Assembly: GCA_964423865.1 (NCBI GenBank)
Contig: CAYRGN010000009.1
Coordinates: forward strand, 1-64,000
Direction of reading: 5' to 3'
From: Leadbetterella sp964423865
GTDB taxonomy: Bacteria > Bacteroidota > Bacteroidia > Cytophagales > Spirosomataceae
Length of the DNA stretch: 64,000 bases
Shown here in pieces: positions 26,645-35,257 of this stretch. Below the pieces are notes generated by a model. The model was not told where the DNA came from and did not search any database. It saw only the letters and a program-made list of their open reading frames with translations. Both the position numbers and the translations under genes were made by a program. The number at the start of each line of letters is the position of its first letter. Positions within the stretch are counted from its first letter, which is position 1.

Positions 26645-26843
26645 TTGTATAAATTTTAGCCGGGCAGCGAACCGCTATCCACCACACGATCTTCTTTACA
26701 GGTTAACGAATATACCCATCACTTAGACATACATTGTCCTCTCAAAGTTTAGACTCCTTTTACTCAAATACGTATATTCCCCCCAATTTCCCGAGAAGAA
26801 TTAAAATATTCAAGCAAAGGTTTTTAAATCAGTATTTTTATAT

Positions 26844-26851
26844 TATCTTTG
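26844..26851 (+). promoter_or_regulatory. -7 element TATCTTTG before rpmG
   Basis: TATCTTTG fits TAnnTTTG and lies 36 bases before the rpmG ATG. No clear TTG at -33; the upstream region is T-rich. Confidence 0.5.
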
Positions 26852-26886
26852 CAGCCCGATTAAGACAGAAATAATTTATTAATAGA

Positions 26887-27069
26887 ATGGCAAAGAAAGG
26901 AAACAGGGTTCAGGTGATACTGGAATGTACTGAGCATAAGGCCACAGGAGTACCTGGCATGTCCCGGTATATCACCACCAAGAACCGTAAGAACACTACT
27001 GCAAGACTGGAACTCAAGAAGTACAATCCTATCCTGAGAAAAGTGACTGTTCATAAAGAAATTAAGTAA
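26887..27069 (+). CDS. rpmG: 50S ribosomal protein bL33
   Basis: 60 residues, MAKKGNRVQVILECTEHKAT at the start and LELKKYNPILRKVTVHKEIK at the end, as in bL33. The zinc-binding cysteine pairs of the C+ form are missing (one Cys only, the CPRC pair replaced by NPIL), so this is the zinc-free C- form. Next to it is DUF4295, the usual Bacteroidota partner; rpmB, often the first gene of this operon, is not upstream here. Confidence 0.96.
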   Translation: MAKKGNRVQVILECTEHKATGVPGMSRYITTKNRKNTTARLELKKYNPILRKVTVHKEIK

Positions 27070-27088
27070 TCTCTAATAGTAGAAAGAC

Positions 27089-27241
27089 ATGGCAAAGAAA
27101 GTAGTTGCGACCCTAAGGGACAAATCCGCTTTGAAGAGCTTCGCTAAAGTGATCAAAGCCGTAAAATCTGACAAAACAGGAGCCTATACCTTCAAAGAAG
27201 AAATGGTTGCCGCGGACAACGTAGCCGAGGCCATCAAATAA
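27089..27241 (+). CDS. DUF4295 family small protein
   Basis: 50 residues beginning MAKKVVATLRDKSALKSFAK. The segment IKAVKSDKTGAYTFKEEMV is the hallmark of DUF4295, a short protein confined largely to Bacteroidota and almost always encoded directly after rpmG. It follows rpmG by 19 bases and is followed by a terminator. The position suggests a ribosome-linked role, which is inference. Confidence 0.93.
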   Translation: MAKKVVATLRDKSALKSFAKVIKAVKSDKTGAYTFKEEMVAADNVAEAIK

Positions 27242-27265
27242 TTTTGCTCCTTGTGGATATGCTAT

Positions 27266-27299
27266 AGCCTTGCCGGAAACGGTTAAGGCTTTTTGTTTT
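27266..27299 (+). terminator. intrinsic terminator of rpmG-DUF4295
   Basis: Stem AGCCTT-G-CCG / CGG-TT-AAGGCT with loop GAAA, followed by TTTTTGTTTT. Located 25 bases after the DUF4295 stop. Confidence 0.85.
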
Positions 27300-27380
27300 A
27301 TACTTTACGCAACCTCCTGTTTTCACTCAGAAACCCCTCCGCATCTCGCAAATAATCAAAAAACTATTTCACGTGTATAA

Positions 27381-27540
27381 AAATTTAGCTATCAGCAGTT
27401 AGCTATCAGCGGTCAGCCGGGCGACGCTTCGCTTATTCATTGGGGGGCGCCTAGCCGGCGGTCGGGCGACGCTTCGCTGGTGTGCCGGTTTTCTGATAGT
27501 GGTTCGCCACACGGCTGATAGCTGACAGCTCATGGCTATT
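27381..27540. repeat. two dispersed repeat elements in opposite orientation
   Basis: The 407-base gap between DUF4295 and the TonB receptor gene holds no gene. 27381-27443 is the reverse complement of copy A at 11-79 (41/43 in the core, plus the AAATTTTTATACA tail). 27463-27535 holds a second, plus-oriented element with GGCGACGCTTCGC, GATAGTGGTTCGCCAC and GGCTGATAGCTGAC, related to copy C at 3803. The flanks are the two terminators of the neighbouring transcripts. Confidence 0.82.
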
Positions 27541-27550
27541 TCATATAGAA

Positions 27551-27587
27551 TAAAAAAAGTGGGCAGTCCCAAAAGAAACTACCCACT
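27551..27587 (-). terminator. intrinsic terminator of the TonB receptor gene
   Basis: On the minus strand AGTGGG-T-AGT pairs with ACT-G-CCCACT around a 10-base loop, then a run of seven T. It lies about 60 bases after the receptor stop codon. Confidence 0.82.
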
Positions 27588-27648
27588 CTCCTAAACCAGC
27601 CTCAAAGAAATCTATTGTTTACGGACCCGGCAGCTGTTTGAACAGCTT

Positions 27649-30600
27649 CTAGCGGTTGAATAGCTGATCAAACGTCAACGACACATAATACATACTTCCC
27701 ACCATAGAACTTCCGAAAGCCTGGAAATAAGGCTTACGGCCTATATTCGTACCCCCTACTTTCAGAATAGATTTGATAGAAGACAGCTTGGCGCTTACCT
27801 GGGCGTCTATGTTGGTAATGGCCGGCACCTGAGAGTTCGTAAAGAACACCTGGCTGGCATCGTTCGGCGTGCCAAAACTCGATTGCCATACAAACTCGGT
27901 CTGGTGACGCAGGTTTACATTAAACCCGAACTTATCACCGCTACCAATACGTTTCCCAAAGGAAATATTGTAGGTATAATCGGGAGAGTTAAAGCCCGCA
28001 TACTGCTGCTCAGGAGACTCTTCAAAATCTTTCAGCTTATTGTGAGAAACATTGATCCCCGCGTTATACCCTTTGGTAAAGGAGTAATTCAGGGCAACAG
28101 CCCACCCGTAGGCAGTAATTACCTTCTCAGTGTTCGACGGACGGGAGAAACCGTTGTACAATCCCGCGCCGATTCCCGACTCTATAGGCAGCCCGGGAGC
28201 TTCCGGAGACGGCGCGGTAGGCACTACAATCGTCGTTCCCCCAATATAGTTTTCATACTTGCTGAAATAATAATACGCGTCAATAAACAGGCGCTTACCG
28301 ATCAGGCCTTTGTACCCAATTTCATAAGACGTGATCTTCTCTGGCTTCAGGGCCTTGGCCTCATATTTGGGCAGGGCCGCCACCCCGTACGCAGGCGCCA
28401 GCTTACCTGTAACTGTGGCCAGGTTGGTCTGGAGCGCACCCGGCAACTGGGCGGCAATATTGGCCTGGATAGCACCGGTCACCTGTACCTCTACATTCTG
28501 GGCGATCGTTGCCTGAATATTATCCGAAGCCATCTGAGCGTTTACCTGCTGCTGGATTAACGCATCTTTCTGCTCGGGCGGTACTTGTCCCGCCGCCACA
28601 GCCGCTTCTACCTGAGCGGTGACTGCTGCAGTTACCTGAGTCAGCACGCCCGCGGTCACCAACTCCACAATCATGGGACGCTGGGCATTTACCCCTGCTG
28701 TTACCAGTTGTGTCACTTCTTGCTCAATTAGGACAGTGGCATGTTGCTGAGCCTGGGCCAGAATACTGGCCTGGGTGGTGGCATCAAAATAATTCAGCCC
28801 CTTAGCCGAAAACTGATCCAGCGTATACTTCGTAATCCCACCGGCCAGGTTATAGGCCTGAATCTTGTCAAACTCCGGCATCCCGCCTATAAGTGTACCC
28901 TGGGGAGTTTGCAGGTTAATGTACTGGTTCTGGGTGGTCGGGATCCGGAAACCCGTCTGGTAAGACAGGCGGATATTGCTTTCTCCGAAAGAGAATATAC
29001 CTGACAAACGGGGAGAAAACTGCCCTTCAAAATTTTCATTCTTATCATAACGTATCGACCCCACTAACCGGAAATGGTCGTTAAACAGGCTCTTTCCTGC
29101 CTGCGCAAATGCACCGTATTCCTTGATAGTAATCCGGCCGTCACGTCCTTCCGCCATATCATTAAACAGGGTACCGTCTGAGCGCAGATTATATTGCCTG
29201 AAATTACCTCCTATCATCAGGTCCATAAACGAAATCTCGTTTTTGAAGTTATACAAGCCTTCAAAATGCACCAGGTTCGACTTGTCCAGGAAACCGCCAC
29301 CTCCGTTTACGATAGGAATATTGTTAAATTTCTCCGCACGGTCTTTCAGATCCTGACCGGTGGGCAGTCCAATATCGGCTATCCCCCGGGCGGCCAGGTG
29401 AGCCTGGTCTGAACCGGCTCCGGTCTGAAGCGCGCCAAGATAGGCCCCCAGGTACTCTCCGAACCACTGTTGGTGCGGCTTCACTTCATTCAATAACTGT
29501 ACGGCCGACAGCCCCAGGAAGGCCGATTTGCCCGAATTCTCCCGGGTAGTATACGCCCTCAGATTAAAATTATCACCTCTCAGTTCCAGCTTGGCCTGAC
29601 TGATGCTGAAATCTTTCAGGGCATAACGGCCCGTTCCGGTATACAGGGTAGAACCCAAACCCAGGTTATACTGGCCGATCAACTCCATTTTTTCTGTCGG
29701 ACGGTAATGCAGGGCCAGGTTGGTCTTGAACGAGTGGGTTTCACTATCGGTCATATCCGACTCAATGAAACCGGTACGGGAAACGGTTTGGTTAGGAACC
29801 ATGGCGGCCACTTCCGGAGAAATTAATCCCGCCGTTACCATCCCCTTTGCTACCGTCTGCAAATTGGCCGATACCTCATCGCCATATACGTTTAACCCGT
29901 TATAATCCAGGTCTACACCCTGTCCGCGTTTGCCGTTTTCCACACCCCCCACATTCAGGTTCGCGAAGTTCCGGGCCTGCCAGTCGTCTGCGGTCAGGTA
30001 AGACAAATTCACCTTAAACGCTACCTTATCGTTGAAGGCCTTGGCATAACGTACTGATGCGTCATAAAAAGGCGTGGTAGGCGTGGTCCGTCCTTCCTCG
30101 TGCATGATCCCTCCCCGCACATTGGCGCTCAGGCCCTGGTACAGGAAAGGACTTTTGGAGTTCATCAGAATCAGGCCGTTGATGGCATTAGGACCGTACA
30201 GTGCCGAAGCGGCTCCCGGCAGAATTTCCACCGACTCCACATCCAGTTCCGGCATCCCCACAATATTGTCTACCGCAAAATTCAGCGCCGGAGACATATT
30301 GTCCATTCCATCAATCATCTGCACCACACGGGGGTTACCGGTGGCACCAAAACCCCGCATATTAATAGACTTGAACAGCATGCCCTGAGTAGTCAGGTTA
30401 ATCCCTTTCATGTTCCCCATCGCATCGTAAAAATTAGGGGACGTCGTCTCCCGGATAGTCCTCAGGTCGATTTTCTCTACCGTCACGGGCGACTTCATTT
30501 CGCTTTCTGCCACCCTTGACGCCGAAACCACAATCTCCTGCCCCAGAATACTTTGGTCTTCCAGGGAAATATTCAGATTCATCCCTGAACGCGCCACCGT

Positions 30601-30867
30601 TACTTCCTGCCCTTTGTAACCCACAGAAGAAATAAGCAACTCAAAAGGCGGGGGCGTACTCGTACTGAGCCTGAATTTTCCATTGATATCCGTAATGGTA
30701 CCAATTACTTTTCCTTTCACCTGCACACTCACTCCTACTAAAGGCTCTTTGGTTTTCGCGTCTTCTATAATACCCGTTACTTCTGTCTGCCCGTAAGTAA
30801 ATGCCGTTCCTGATAAAAAGAAGCAGATTATCAGCAGCAATCTGCAGTGTAGAATTTTACTCATCAT
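27649..30867 (-). CDS. TonB-dependent receptor with carboxypeptidase-like N-terminal domain
   Basis: 1072-residue outer-membrane transporter. Signal peptide (to about residue 26), CarboxypepD-regulatory-like domain (TEVTGIIEDAKTKEPLVGVSVQVKG), plug domain (VVQMIDGMDN, PGAASALYGPNAINGLILM) and a beta-barrel ending in VSLTFDQLFNR. Unusually, residues about 695-840 are an Ala/Gln/Val-rich segment (for example TAAVTAQVEAAVAAGQ, QVTGAIQANIAAQLPGALQ) inserted before the strand KITSYEIGYKGL, where an extracellular loop is expected. No SusD partner follows, so this is not a SusCD pair; ligand unknown. Confidence 0.93.
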   Translation of the reverse strand: MMSKILHCRLLLIICFFLSGTAFTYGQTEVTGIIEDAKTKEPLVGVSVQVKGKVIGTITDINGKFRLSTSTPPPFELLISSVGYKGQEVTVARSGMNLNISLEDQSILGQEIVVSASRVAESEMKSPVTVEKIDLRTIRETTSPNFYDAMGNMKGINLTTQGMLFKSINMRGFGATGNPRVVQMIDGMDNMSPALNFAVDNIVGMPELDVESVEILPGAASALYGPNAINGLILMNSKSPFLYQGLSANVRGGIMHEEGRTTPTTPFYDASVRYAKAFNDKVAFKVNLSYLTADDWQARNFANLNVGGVENGKRGQGVDLDYNGLNVYGDEVSANLQTVAKGMVTAGLISPEVAAMVPNQTVSRTGFIESDMTDSETHSFKTNLALHYRPTEKMELIGQYNLGLGSTLYTGTGRYALKDFSISQAKLELRGDNFNLRAYTTRENSGKSAFLGLSAVQLLNEVKPHQQWFGEYLGAYLGALQTGAGSDQAHLAARGIADIGLPTGQDLKDRAEKFNNIPIVNGGGGFLDKSNLVHFEGLYNFKNEISFMDLMIGGNFRQYNLRSDGTLFNDMAEGRDGRITIKEYGAFAQAGKSLFNDHFRLVGSIRYDKNENFEGQFSPRLSGIFSFGESNIRLSYQTGFRIPTTQNQYINLQTPQGTLIGGMPEFDKIQAYNLAGGITKYTLDQFSAKGLNYFDATTQASILAQAQQHATVLIEQEVTQLVTAGVNAQRPMIVELVTAGVLTQVTAAVTAQVEAAVAAGQVPPEQKDALIQQQVNAQMASDNIQATIAQNVEVQVTGAIQANIAAQLPGALQTNLATVTGKLAPAYGVAALPKYEAKALKPEKITSYEIGYKGLIGKRLFIDAYYYFSKYENYIGGTTIVVPTAPSPEAPGLPIESGIGAGLYNGFSRPSNTEKVITAYGWAVALNYSFTKGYNAGINVSHNKLKDFEESPEQQYAGFNSPDYTYNISFGKRIGSGDKFGFNVNLRHQTEFVWQSSFGTPNDASQVFFTNSQVPAITNIDAQVSAKLSSIKSILKVGGTNIGRKPYFQAFGSSMVGSMYYVSLTFDQLFNR

Positions 30868-31078
30868 AATTATTAATAAGGTTACTTGATTTTTTATACA
30901 ATAATAAAAACTAAAAACTATTTAAGTGCAATTTTTTAGTCAAATAATTACAAAATAATTAAAAAGGAGGAAAACGGCGGTGAAATGCGGAATGGTTCGG
31001 TTGAAGTTATGACCTTGTGCGAGCTAGTATCGCTGCAATTCCAGCCTGGCCTACGGCACGATACCACCGGAAAGTGCT

Positions 31079-31588
31079 TTAGAACAAAACCTTAATATAA
31101 TGAATGGCGGCGGTTTGAAGGAACCCCGCCAGGAGAGCGCAAACCAGCATTTTCTGAAGGATCTCCCTCTTGGGGAAACGAAAACTTAATGCAATGAAGG
31201 TGCCCAGTATGGGCGTAAACAGGAAAGGGGTAAGAAAAGCCACTCCCCAGAGTCCCAGGCGATTTTTCACCTTCACCGCAAGGCGGGTAGTCTTACTGAA
31301 CAGCTTCGGGGGGCGAAACCTGTTTTTTATCCGGCGAAGAGGCGCTATGCCCCTCAGATAAGTTAACATACGCTGAAACCACCCGAAAGAAGAAAACCGC
31401 TTCATCAGGTTACTGCCGTACGTAATCAGGAAAACAGTCAGCATCATCCCTGCGGTAGAACACACCGTGGTTTCAAACCAGGAAAGCCCCATAGCCATAC
31501 CCGCTACAGGTCCACCCACGAACTTGAAGGTAGAAGCCAATGCCACTGCGATATATTCAGAAACCGGATCCATGAACCTTGTTAACAA
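31079..31588 (-). CDS. small multi-spanning membrane protein
   Basis: 169 residues with four hydrophobic segments, including MAMGLSWFETTVCSTAGMMLTVFLI and RLGLWGVAFLTPFLFTPILG. A basic central part (RRIKNRFRPPKLFSK) probably faces the cytoplasm. The GLWGVAFLTP...LGTFIAL pattern recalls the putative small multidrug export (PF06695) group, but the match is weak. Start may be the ATG at 31588 or that at 31573. Divergent from padR. Confidence 0.55.
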   Translation of the reverse strand: MLTRFMDPVSEYIAVALASTFKFVGGPVAGMAMGLSWFETTVCSTAGMMLTVFLITYGSNLMKRFSSFGWFQRMLTYLRGIAPLRRIKNRFRPPKLFSKTTRLAVKVKNRLGLWGVAFLTPFLFTPILGTFIALSFRFPKREILQKMLVCALLAGFLQTAAIHYIKVLF

Positions 31589-31650
31589 CGGCTTTCTTTA
31601 CAAAATTCCCTATAAATTCAGGAAAACAAAAAAATATTTTGCCCAGTATC

Positions 31651-31680
31651 TTGCATTACAAAGTACTGTGTTTATATTTG
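31651..31680 (+). promoter_or_regulatory. promoter of padR-pspC
   Basis: TTG at 31651-31653, a 19-base spacer, then TATATTTG at 31673-31680, 50 bases before the padR ATG. Both boxes match the phylum consensus. Confidence 0.75.
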
Positions 31681-31730
31681 TAGCGAAAAAGCTATTACTC
31701 ACTTTTTAATTATTTAAATAAAGTGTCATT

Positions 31731-32066
31731 ATGAACTTAGAAAATGCACAGGTACAAATGCGGAAAGGCATCCTGGAATACTGCATTTTACAGATCATTT
31801 CCAGGGGGGAAGTATATGCTTCCGAAATACTGGAAGAGCTTCTGGCCGCCCGGATCATGGTGGTAGAAGGCACGCTCTACCCCCTGTTGACCCGTCTGAA
31901 AAATGCAGAACTCCTGGATTACAAATGGATAGAATCGTCTTCGGGACCTCCGCGAAAATATTATATACTTACTGAAAAAGGTTGTGCTTTCTTAGGAGAG
32001 TTGGCTCTTACCTGGGGCGAGTTATCCTCATCCGTCAACTCTATTATTGCCAAATCCAAAAAATAA
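31731..32066 (+). CDS. PadR family transcriptional regulator
   Basis: 111-residue winged-helix regulator. KGILEYCILQIISRGEVYASEILEEL and VVEGTLYPLLTRLKNAELLDYKW with SSSGPPRKYYILTEKG are the classic PadR helix-turn-helix and wing. It binds DNA as a dimer. The PspC gene starts four bases after its stop, and PadR-PspC pairs are a common Bacteroidota arrangement, so it likely regulates this operon. Confidence 0.95.
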   Translation: MNLENAQVQMRKGILEYCILQIISRGEVYASEILEELLAARIMVVEGTLYPLLTRLKNAELLDYKWIESSSGPPRKYYILTEKGCAFLGELALTWGELSSSVNSIIAKSKK

Positions 32067-32070
32067 AATC

Positions 32071-34449
32071 ATGAAAAAGACATTACAAATCAATATTGGC
32101 GGATTCTCTTTTACCATCGAAGAAGAGGCATACCATCAATTGAACCAGTACCTGAGCTCCCTGAGAACCTATTTTTCCAGTTACGAAAGCTGTGACGAAA
32201 TCGTCCAGGACATTGAAGCCCGCATTGCGGAAAAGTTTTTTGAAAAACAGCATGGCATCATTGAAAACGATGACGTAGACCGTATCATCGCTTCCATGGG
32301 TACCGTATCAGACTTTGAGGCGGTTAAGGAGGAAGAAGACCTTCAGTCGGCGCCCAAAAGCGAAGGCTCCGGCTCACCCGTGATTAACGGACTTTACCGC
32401 GACGGCACCCGCAAGGCCCTGGGCGGTGTGCTGGCCGGCGTGGCGCATAAATACCAGTTTGATGTGGTATGGGCCCGCATGGTGTTCCTCGTATTTACTC
32501 TCGGATTAATCGGAGAAGGAATAGGACCCGCCCTCATCCTCCTGTACGTGGTTTGCTGGCTGGTGATACCCGTCAAAAACGACCTGGAAGATAACCCTTC
32601 CGTGAGAAAATTCTACCGGAACCCGGACGATAAAGTAATTGGCGGCGTGGCTTCCGGACTGGCCTCTTTCCTGAAAACCGATGTCAAGATCGTGCGGATC
32701 CTCTTTGTGGTCACCGGTTTCCTGGCCATAGGCATTATCCTCTATCTTCTCCTCTGGATATTGGCGCCCCTGGCCCGCTCCGTGACACAGAAACTCCAGC
32801 TCGAAGGCCAGGCGGTCACCATTCAGAACATAGAGAAATCGGTACGTAACAAAGAAGGAGAGCAACCGGGAAAAACGGAAAGCGCCCTTTCCAAGATCCT
32901 GCTCTTTCCTTTTCGGCTCATCGGCCTGTTCTTTACATTCCTGGGCAAACTGGTACGCCCTTTCGGCTCCCTCTTAAAAATCATGGCCGGCCTTATCCTT
33001 ATTTTTATGGGAATATCCGTGGCATTCAGTGCCCTGGTGGGGCTGGGCGCTTTCTTCGGCCTCCTGAATTCTTACCAGTGGATACACACCGGAAACATGG
33101 AGGCCAGTCGCATTCTGGCTGAAATCCCGCCTTTGGGAGGAGTTTTCGCTTTCTTTACCATCTTTATACCCGGCCTTGCCTTCATTTTCACCGGCACCAT
33201 GCTGGTGACAAGCAAGGCTATCGGCAACCGAAACTTCTGGTTAACCCTGCTTTTGCTTTGGTTTACAGGCATTGTGGGTACGGTATCGATAGGCACCAAG
33301 TATTTCCTGAACTTCGCAAACCGAGAAACCGTGCAAACCGAACAATCTTATGCAATCCCTAAAAATGAGGTACTGATCCTGGATGCCAAAAATGCGGAAA
33401 CCTACCGCAGCGGCACCCGGCCCGACTTCTCCCTGAGCGGCACCAATATGGACCAGCTATATGTCATCAAAACCGCGAAATCAAACGGTTCTACCTCCCG
33501 GGAGGCGAAAAAATTTGCTGAAAATGTGGACTACGGCATTACCCAAAATGGCGCTCTTCTTACTTTTGACAATCACTTCTCTATCAAAGAAGGAGACCCC
33601 TTCCGGGATCAGTCTGTCAGGCTGGAGATCGAGATTCCGAAAGGTACGCGCTTCCGGTTCACCAAACGTTATCTCGACGCCTTCGGGCACCCCTGGAGTA
33701 TCCGGAATGCCGGGTTCAATTATGATTATTCAGGCAATAACACCTTTATGATGGGAGAAAACAACCAAATACAGTGCCTGGACTGCCCGGAAAGTGACCC
33801 TTATGAAAACGTGGACCAAAACTTCGAAAATAACACTTTCGGCCGTGACTTCGAAAACTGGGACAGCCGGCCGTACAGTACGGTGATTAAACCCGGGCCG
33901 GGCCTCGACAAAGTTGAAATCGGTGAAAATTTCCGCGTATTGCTCGTGAAAGCAGACTCCACCTCCATTACCTTATATTCCAATGAGGAGAGCAACCTTG
34001 ACGACGTACAGCTTAAGGTAACCGACGGAAAGCTCACCGTAAATTACCGGGACCCCTTTAAGGAACACCGCAGCGAAACGCAGGTATTCATCAGTACCCC
34101 ACACATTTCAGAGGTGAAAGTAGAAAATGAAGCTATCCTGAAAATGTACGGATTTGAAAATATTGCCAACGCCTCCGTTTTCATCGCGGAAAACAGCAAG
34201 GCCGCCATTCACCTGAATGCCCGGAACCTGGTACTAAATATCGACGACCAGTCCAGCGTATTACTGCGGGGTCAGATCGATGAACTAAAAGCCACGGTAT
34301 CAGACCGCAGCCTCCTGAAAGCGCAACAGGCCAAAATCACCCACGCCTTGGTTTCCGCTACCTCATCGAGTGTGGCCGAGTTCGGTAAAGTGAAAAACAA
34401 AACATTTAAATCGGAAAAAGACTCCATCATTAAAGACGAAGAGAATTAA
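32071..34449 (+). CDS. PspC domain protein with adhesin-like C-terminal region
   Basis: 792 residues from the ATG at 32071. The first 100 residues are a helical cytoplasmic part (MKKTLQINIGGFSFTIEEEA). Two PspC domains follow (YRDGTRKALGGVLAGVAHKY and YRNPDDKVIGGVASGLASFL), then further membrane helices to about residue 420. The rest is a beta-rich region of the DUF2807/head-GIN type (residues about 600-780, repeating NARNLVLNIDDQSSVLLRG-like strands). PspC proteins sense envelope stress; the output here is unknown. Followed by a strong terminator. Confidence 0.9.
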   Translation: MKKTLQINIGGFSFTIEEEAYHQLNQYLSSLRTYFSSYESCDEIVQDIEARIAEKFFEKQHGIIENDDVDRIIASMGTVSDFEAVKEEEDLQSAPKSEGSGSPVINGLYRDGTRKALGGVLAGVAHKYQFDVVWARMVFLVFTLGLIGEGIGPALILLYVVCWLVIPVKNDLEDNPSVRKFYRNPDDKVIGGVASGLASFLKTDVKIVRILFVVTGFLAIGIILYLLLWILAPLARSVTQKLQLEGQAVTIQNIEKSVRNKEGEQPGKTESALSKILLFPFRLIGLFFTFLGKLVRPFGSLLKIMAGLILIFMGISVAFSALVGLGAFFGLLNSYQWIHTGNMEASRILAEIPPLGGVFAFFTIFIPGLAFIFTGTMLVTSKAIGNRNFWLTLLLLWFTGIVGTVSIGTKYFLNFANRETVQTEQSYAIPKNEVLILDAKNAETYRSGTRPDFSLSGTNMDQLYVIKTAKSNGSTSREAKKFAENVDYGITQNGALLTFDNHFSIKEGDPFRDQSVRLEIEIPKGTRFRFTKRYLDAFGHPWSIRNAGFNYDYSGNNTFMMGENNQIQCLDCPESDPYENVDQNFENNTFGRDFENWDSRPYSTVIKPGPGLDKVEIGENFRVLLVKADSTSITLYSNEESNLDDVQLKVTDGKLTVNYRDPFKEHRSETQVFISTPHISEVKVENEAILKMYGFENIANASVFIAENSKAAIHLNARNLVLNIDDQSSVLLRGQIDELKATVSDRSLLKAQQAKITHALVSATSSSVAEFGKVKNKTFKSEKDSIIKDEEN

Positions 34450-34471
34450 TTTATAGTGTTACAGAATCCGG

Positions 34472-34503
34472 AAAAACAGGGGTGCTTCATCCCTGTTTTT
34501 TTT
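34472..34503 (+). terminator. intrinsic terminator of padR-pspC
   Basis: Perfect 10-base arms AAAAACAGGG/CCCTGTTTTT around a nine-base loop, with eight T in a row, 23 bases after the pspC stop. Because the stem is A/T flanked it could also work on the minus strand. Confidence 0.9.
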
Positions 34504-34506
34504 CTC

Positions 34507-34650
34507 TTAAGACTCATTTCTATTGTTATCGTTTATAAAAAATATAATCGGTGACCAAAGGTTCAAGTCCGTGTTGTCATTAAAAACGTCAGTCAATTTT
34601 TGATTGAAGTGATGACTGTATTCAAACAGTTCTTTAAAAAATGGTTTCAT
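34507..34650 (-). pseudogene. DinB-family N-terminal remnant
   Basis: ATG at 34650 (or 34671) opens a frame of 47 residues. The first 28, MKPFFKELFEYSHHFNQKLT then DVFNDNTD, look like the N-terminus of DinB-superfamily proteins of Bacteroidota. The frame then diverges (LNLWSPIIFFINDNN) and stops, while a full DinB protein would have about 150-170 residues. It lies just downstream of a MarR gene on the same strand. The patch is AT-rich and abuts the pspC terminator, so the rest was probably lost by deletion. Identification by eye only. Confidence 0.5.
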
Positions 34651-34734
34651 CGGTCTGTTTGTTTTTATCATGAGCCGGATTGCTCTAGAAAGAAAAAAGT
34701 TTTAGCCTTCACAGGTAGCGAAGTTATTTTTGGC

Positions 34735-35157
34735 TCATTTGAGGTTATCTATTATTTTTTCAAGCGTTTCTATGGTCAGCAAATATTCTCTTTCTGTGAT
34801 ATTTTCCATCGCTTTTTTCCTGAATGCGGTTTGTTTATCGAAGCAAAGCTGATATAACTCTTCCCCTTTTTTGGTAAATGACAAATACTTTTCTTCCTGA
34901 ATTATTTTCCTATTCAGAAGTGTCCTGATTGCATCATTTAGTTTTTCTCTGCCTGCAAATTCAGAAAGCAGATCTGCTATTTCCTGCCTGCCCGTTTCAG
35001 CTTTTTCATTGATCAGGTTTAGAATCTGCCATTCTGTTCGGGTAATATCCAGCTCTTTATGAATCGTGTTGATTCCTTCTGTGAGTAAGTTGTCGGTTTT
35101 TTTGAGATAATAACCTATGGGCAATTTGTCTTTCATTAGTAGTTTTTGTTTTTCCAT
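34735..35157 (-). CDS. MarR-like winged-helix regulator
   Basis: 140 residues with the MarR-type core: IGYYLKKTDNLLTEGINTIHKELDITRTEWQILNLI, then a recognition helix region RQEIADLLSEFAGREKLNDAIRTLLNRKIIQEE and wing YLSFTKKGEELY. Start could also be the ATG eight codons in. The gene is AT-rich compared with the dgt and pspC genes and is followed by a broken DinB-like gene that may once have been its partner. Target unknown. Confidence 0.75.
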   Translation of the reverse strand: MEKQKLLMKDKLPIGYYLKKTDNLLTEGINTIHKELDITRTEWQILNLINEKAETGRQEIADLLSEFAGREKLNDAIRTLLNRKIIQEEKYLSFTKKGEELYQLCFDKQTAFRKKAMENITEREYLLTIETLEKIIDNLK

Positions 35158-35257
35158 GTTACAGGCTACCCTACGTATCTATATTTTTTCTTCCAAATTA
35201 GCTTATCCGAATGATCCCCCTATATCGCTTTTTAACAGACCGGTATTTAGCTCCTCT

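Noticed and set aside
34550..34590. tRNA gene suggested by GGTTCAAGTCC (T-loop-like)
   Set aside because: The flanking bases do not form a 5-bp T-stem, and no acceptor, D or anticodon arms can be drawn; on the minus strand the sequence reads as part of a DinB-like remnant.
34600..34857. 85-residue plus-strand frame opposite the MarR gene
   Set aside because: The opposite strand has a clear MarR fold; this frame is hydrophobic AT-rich noise.
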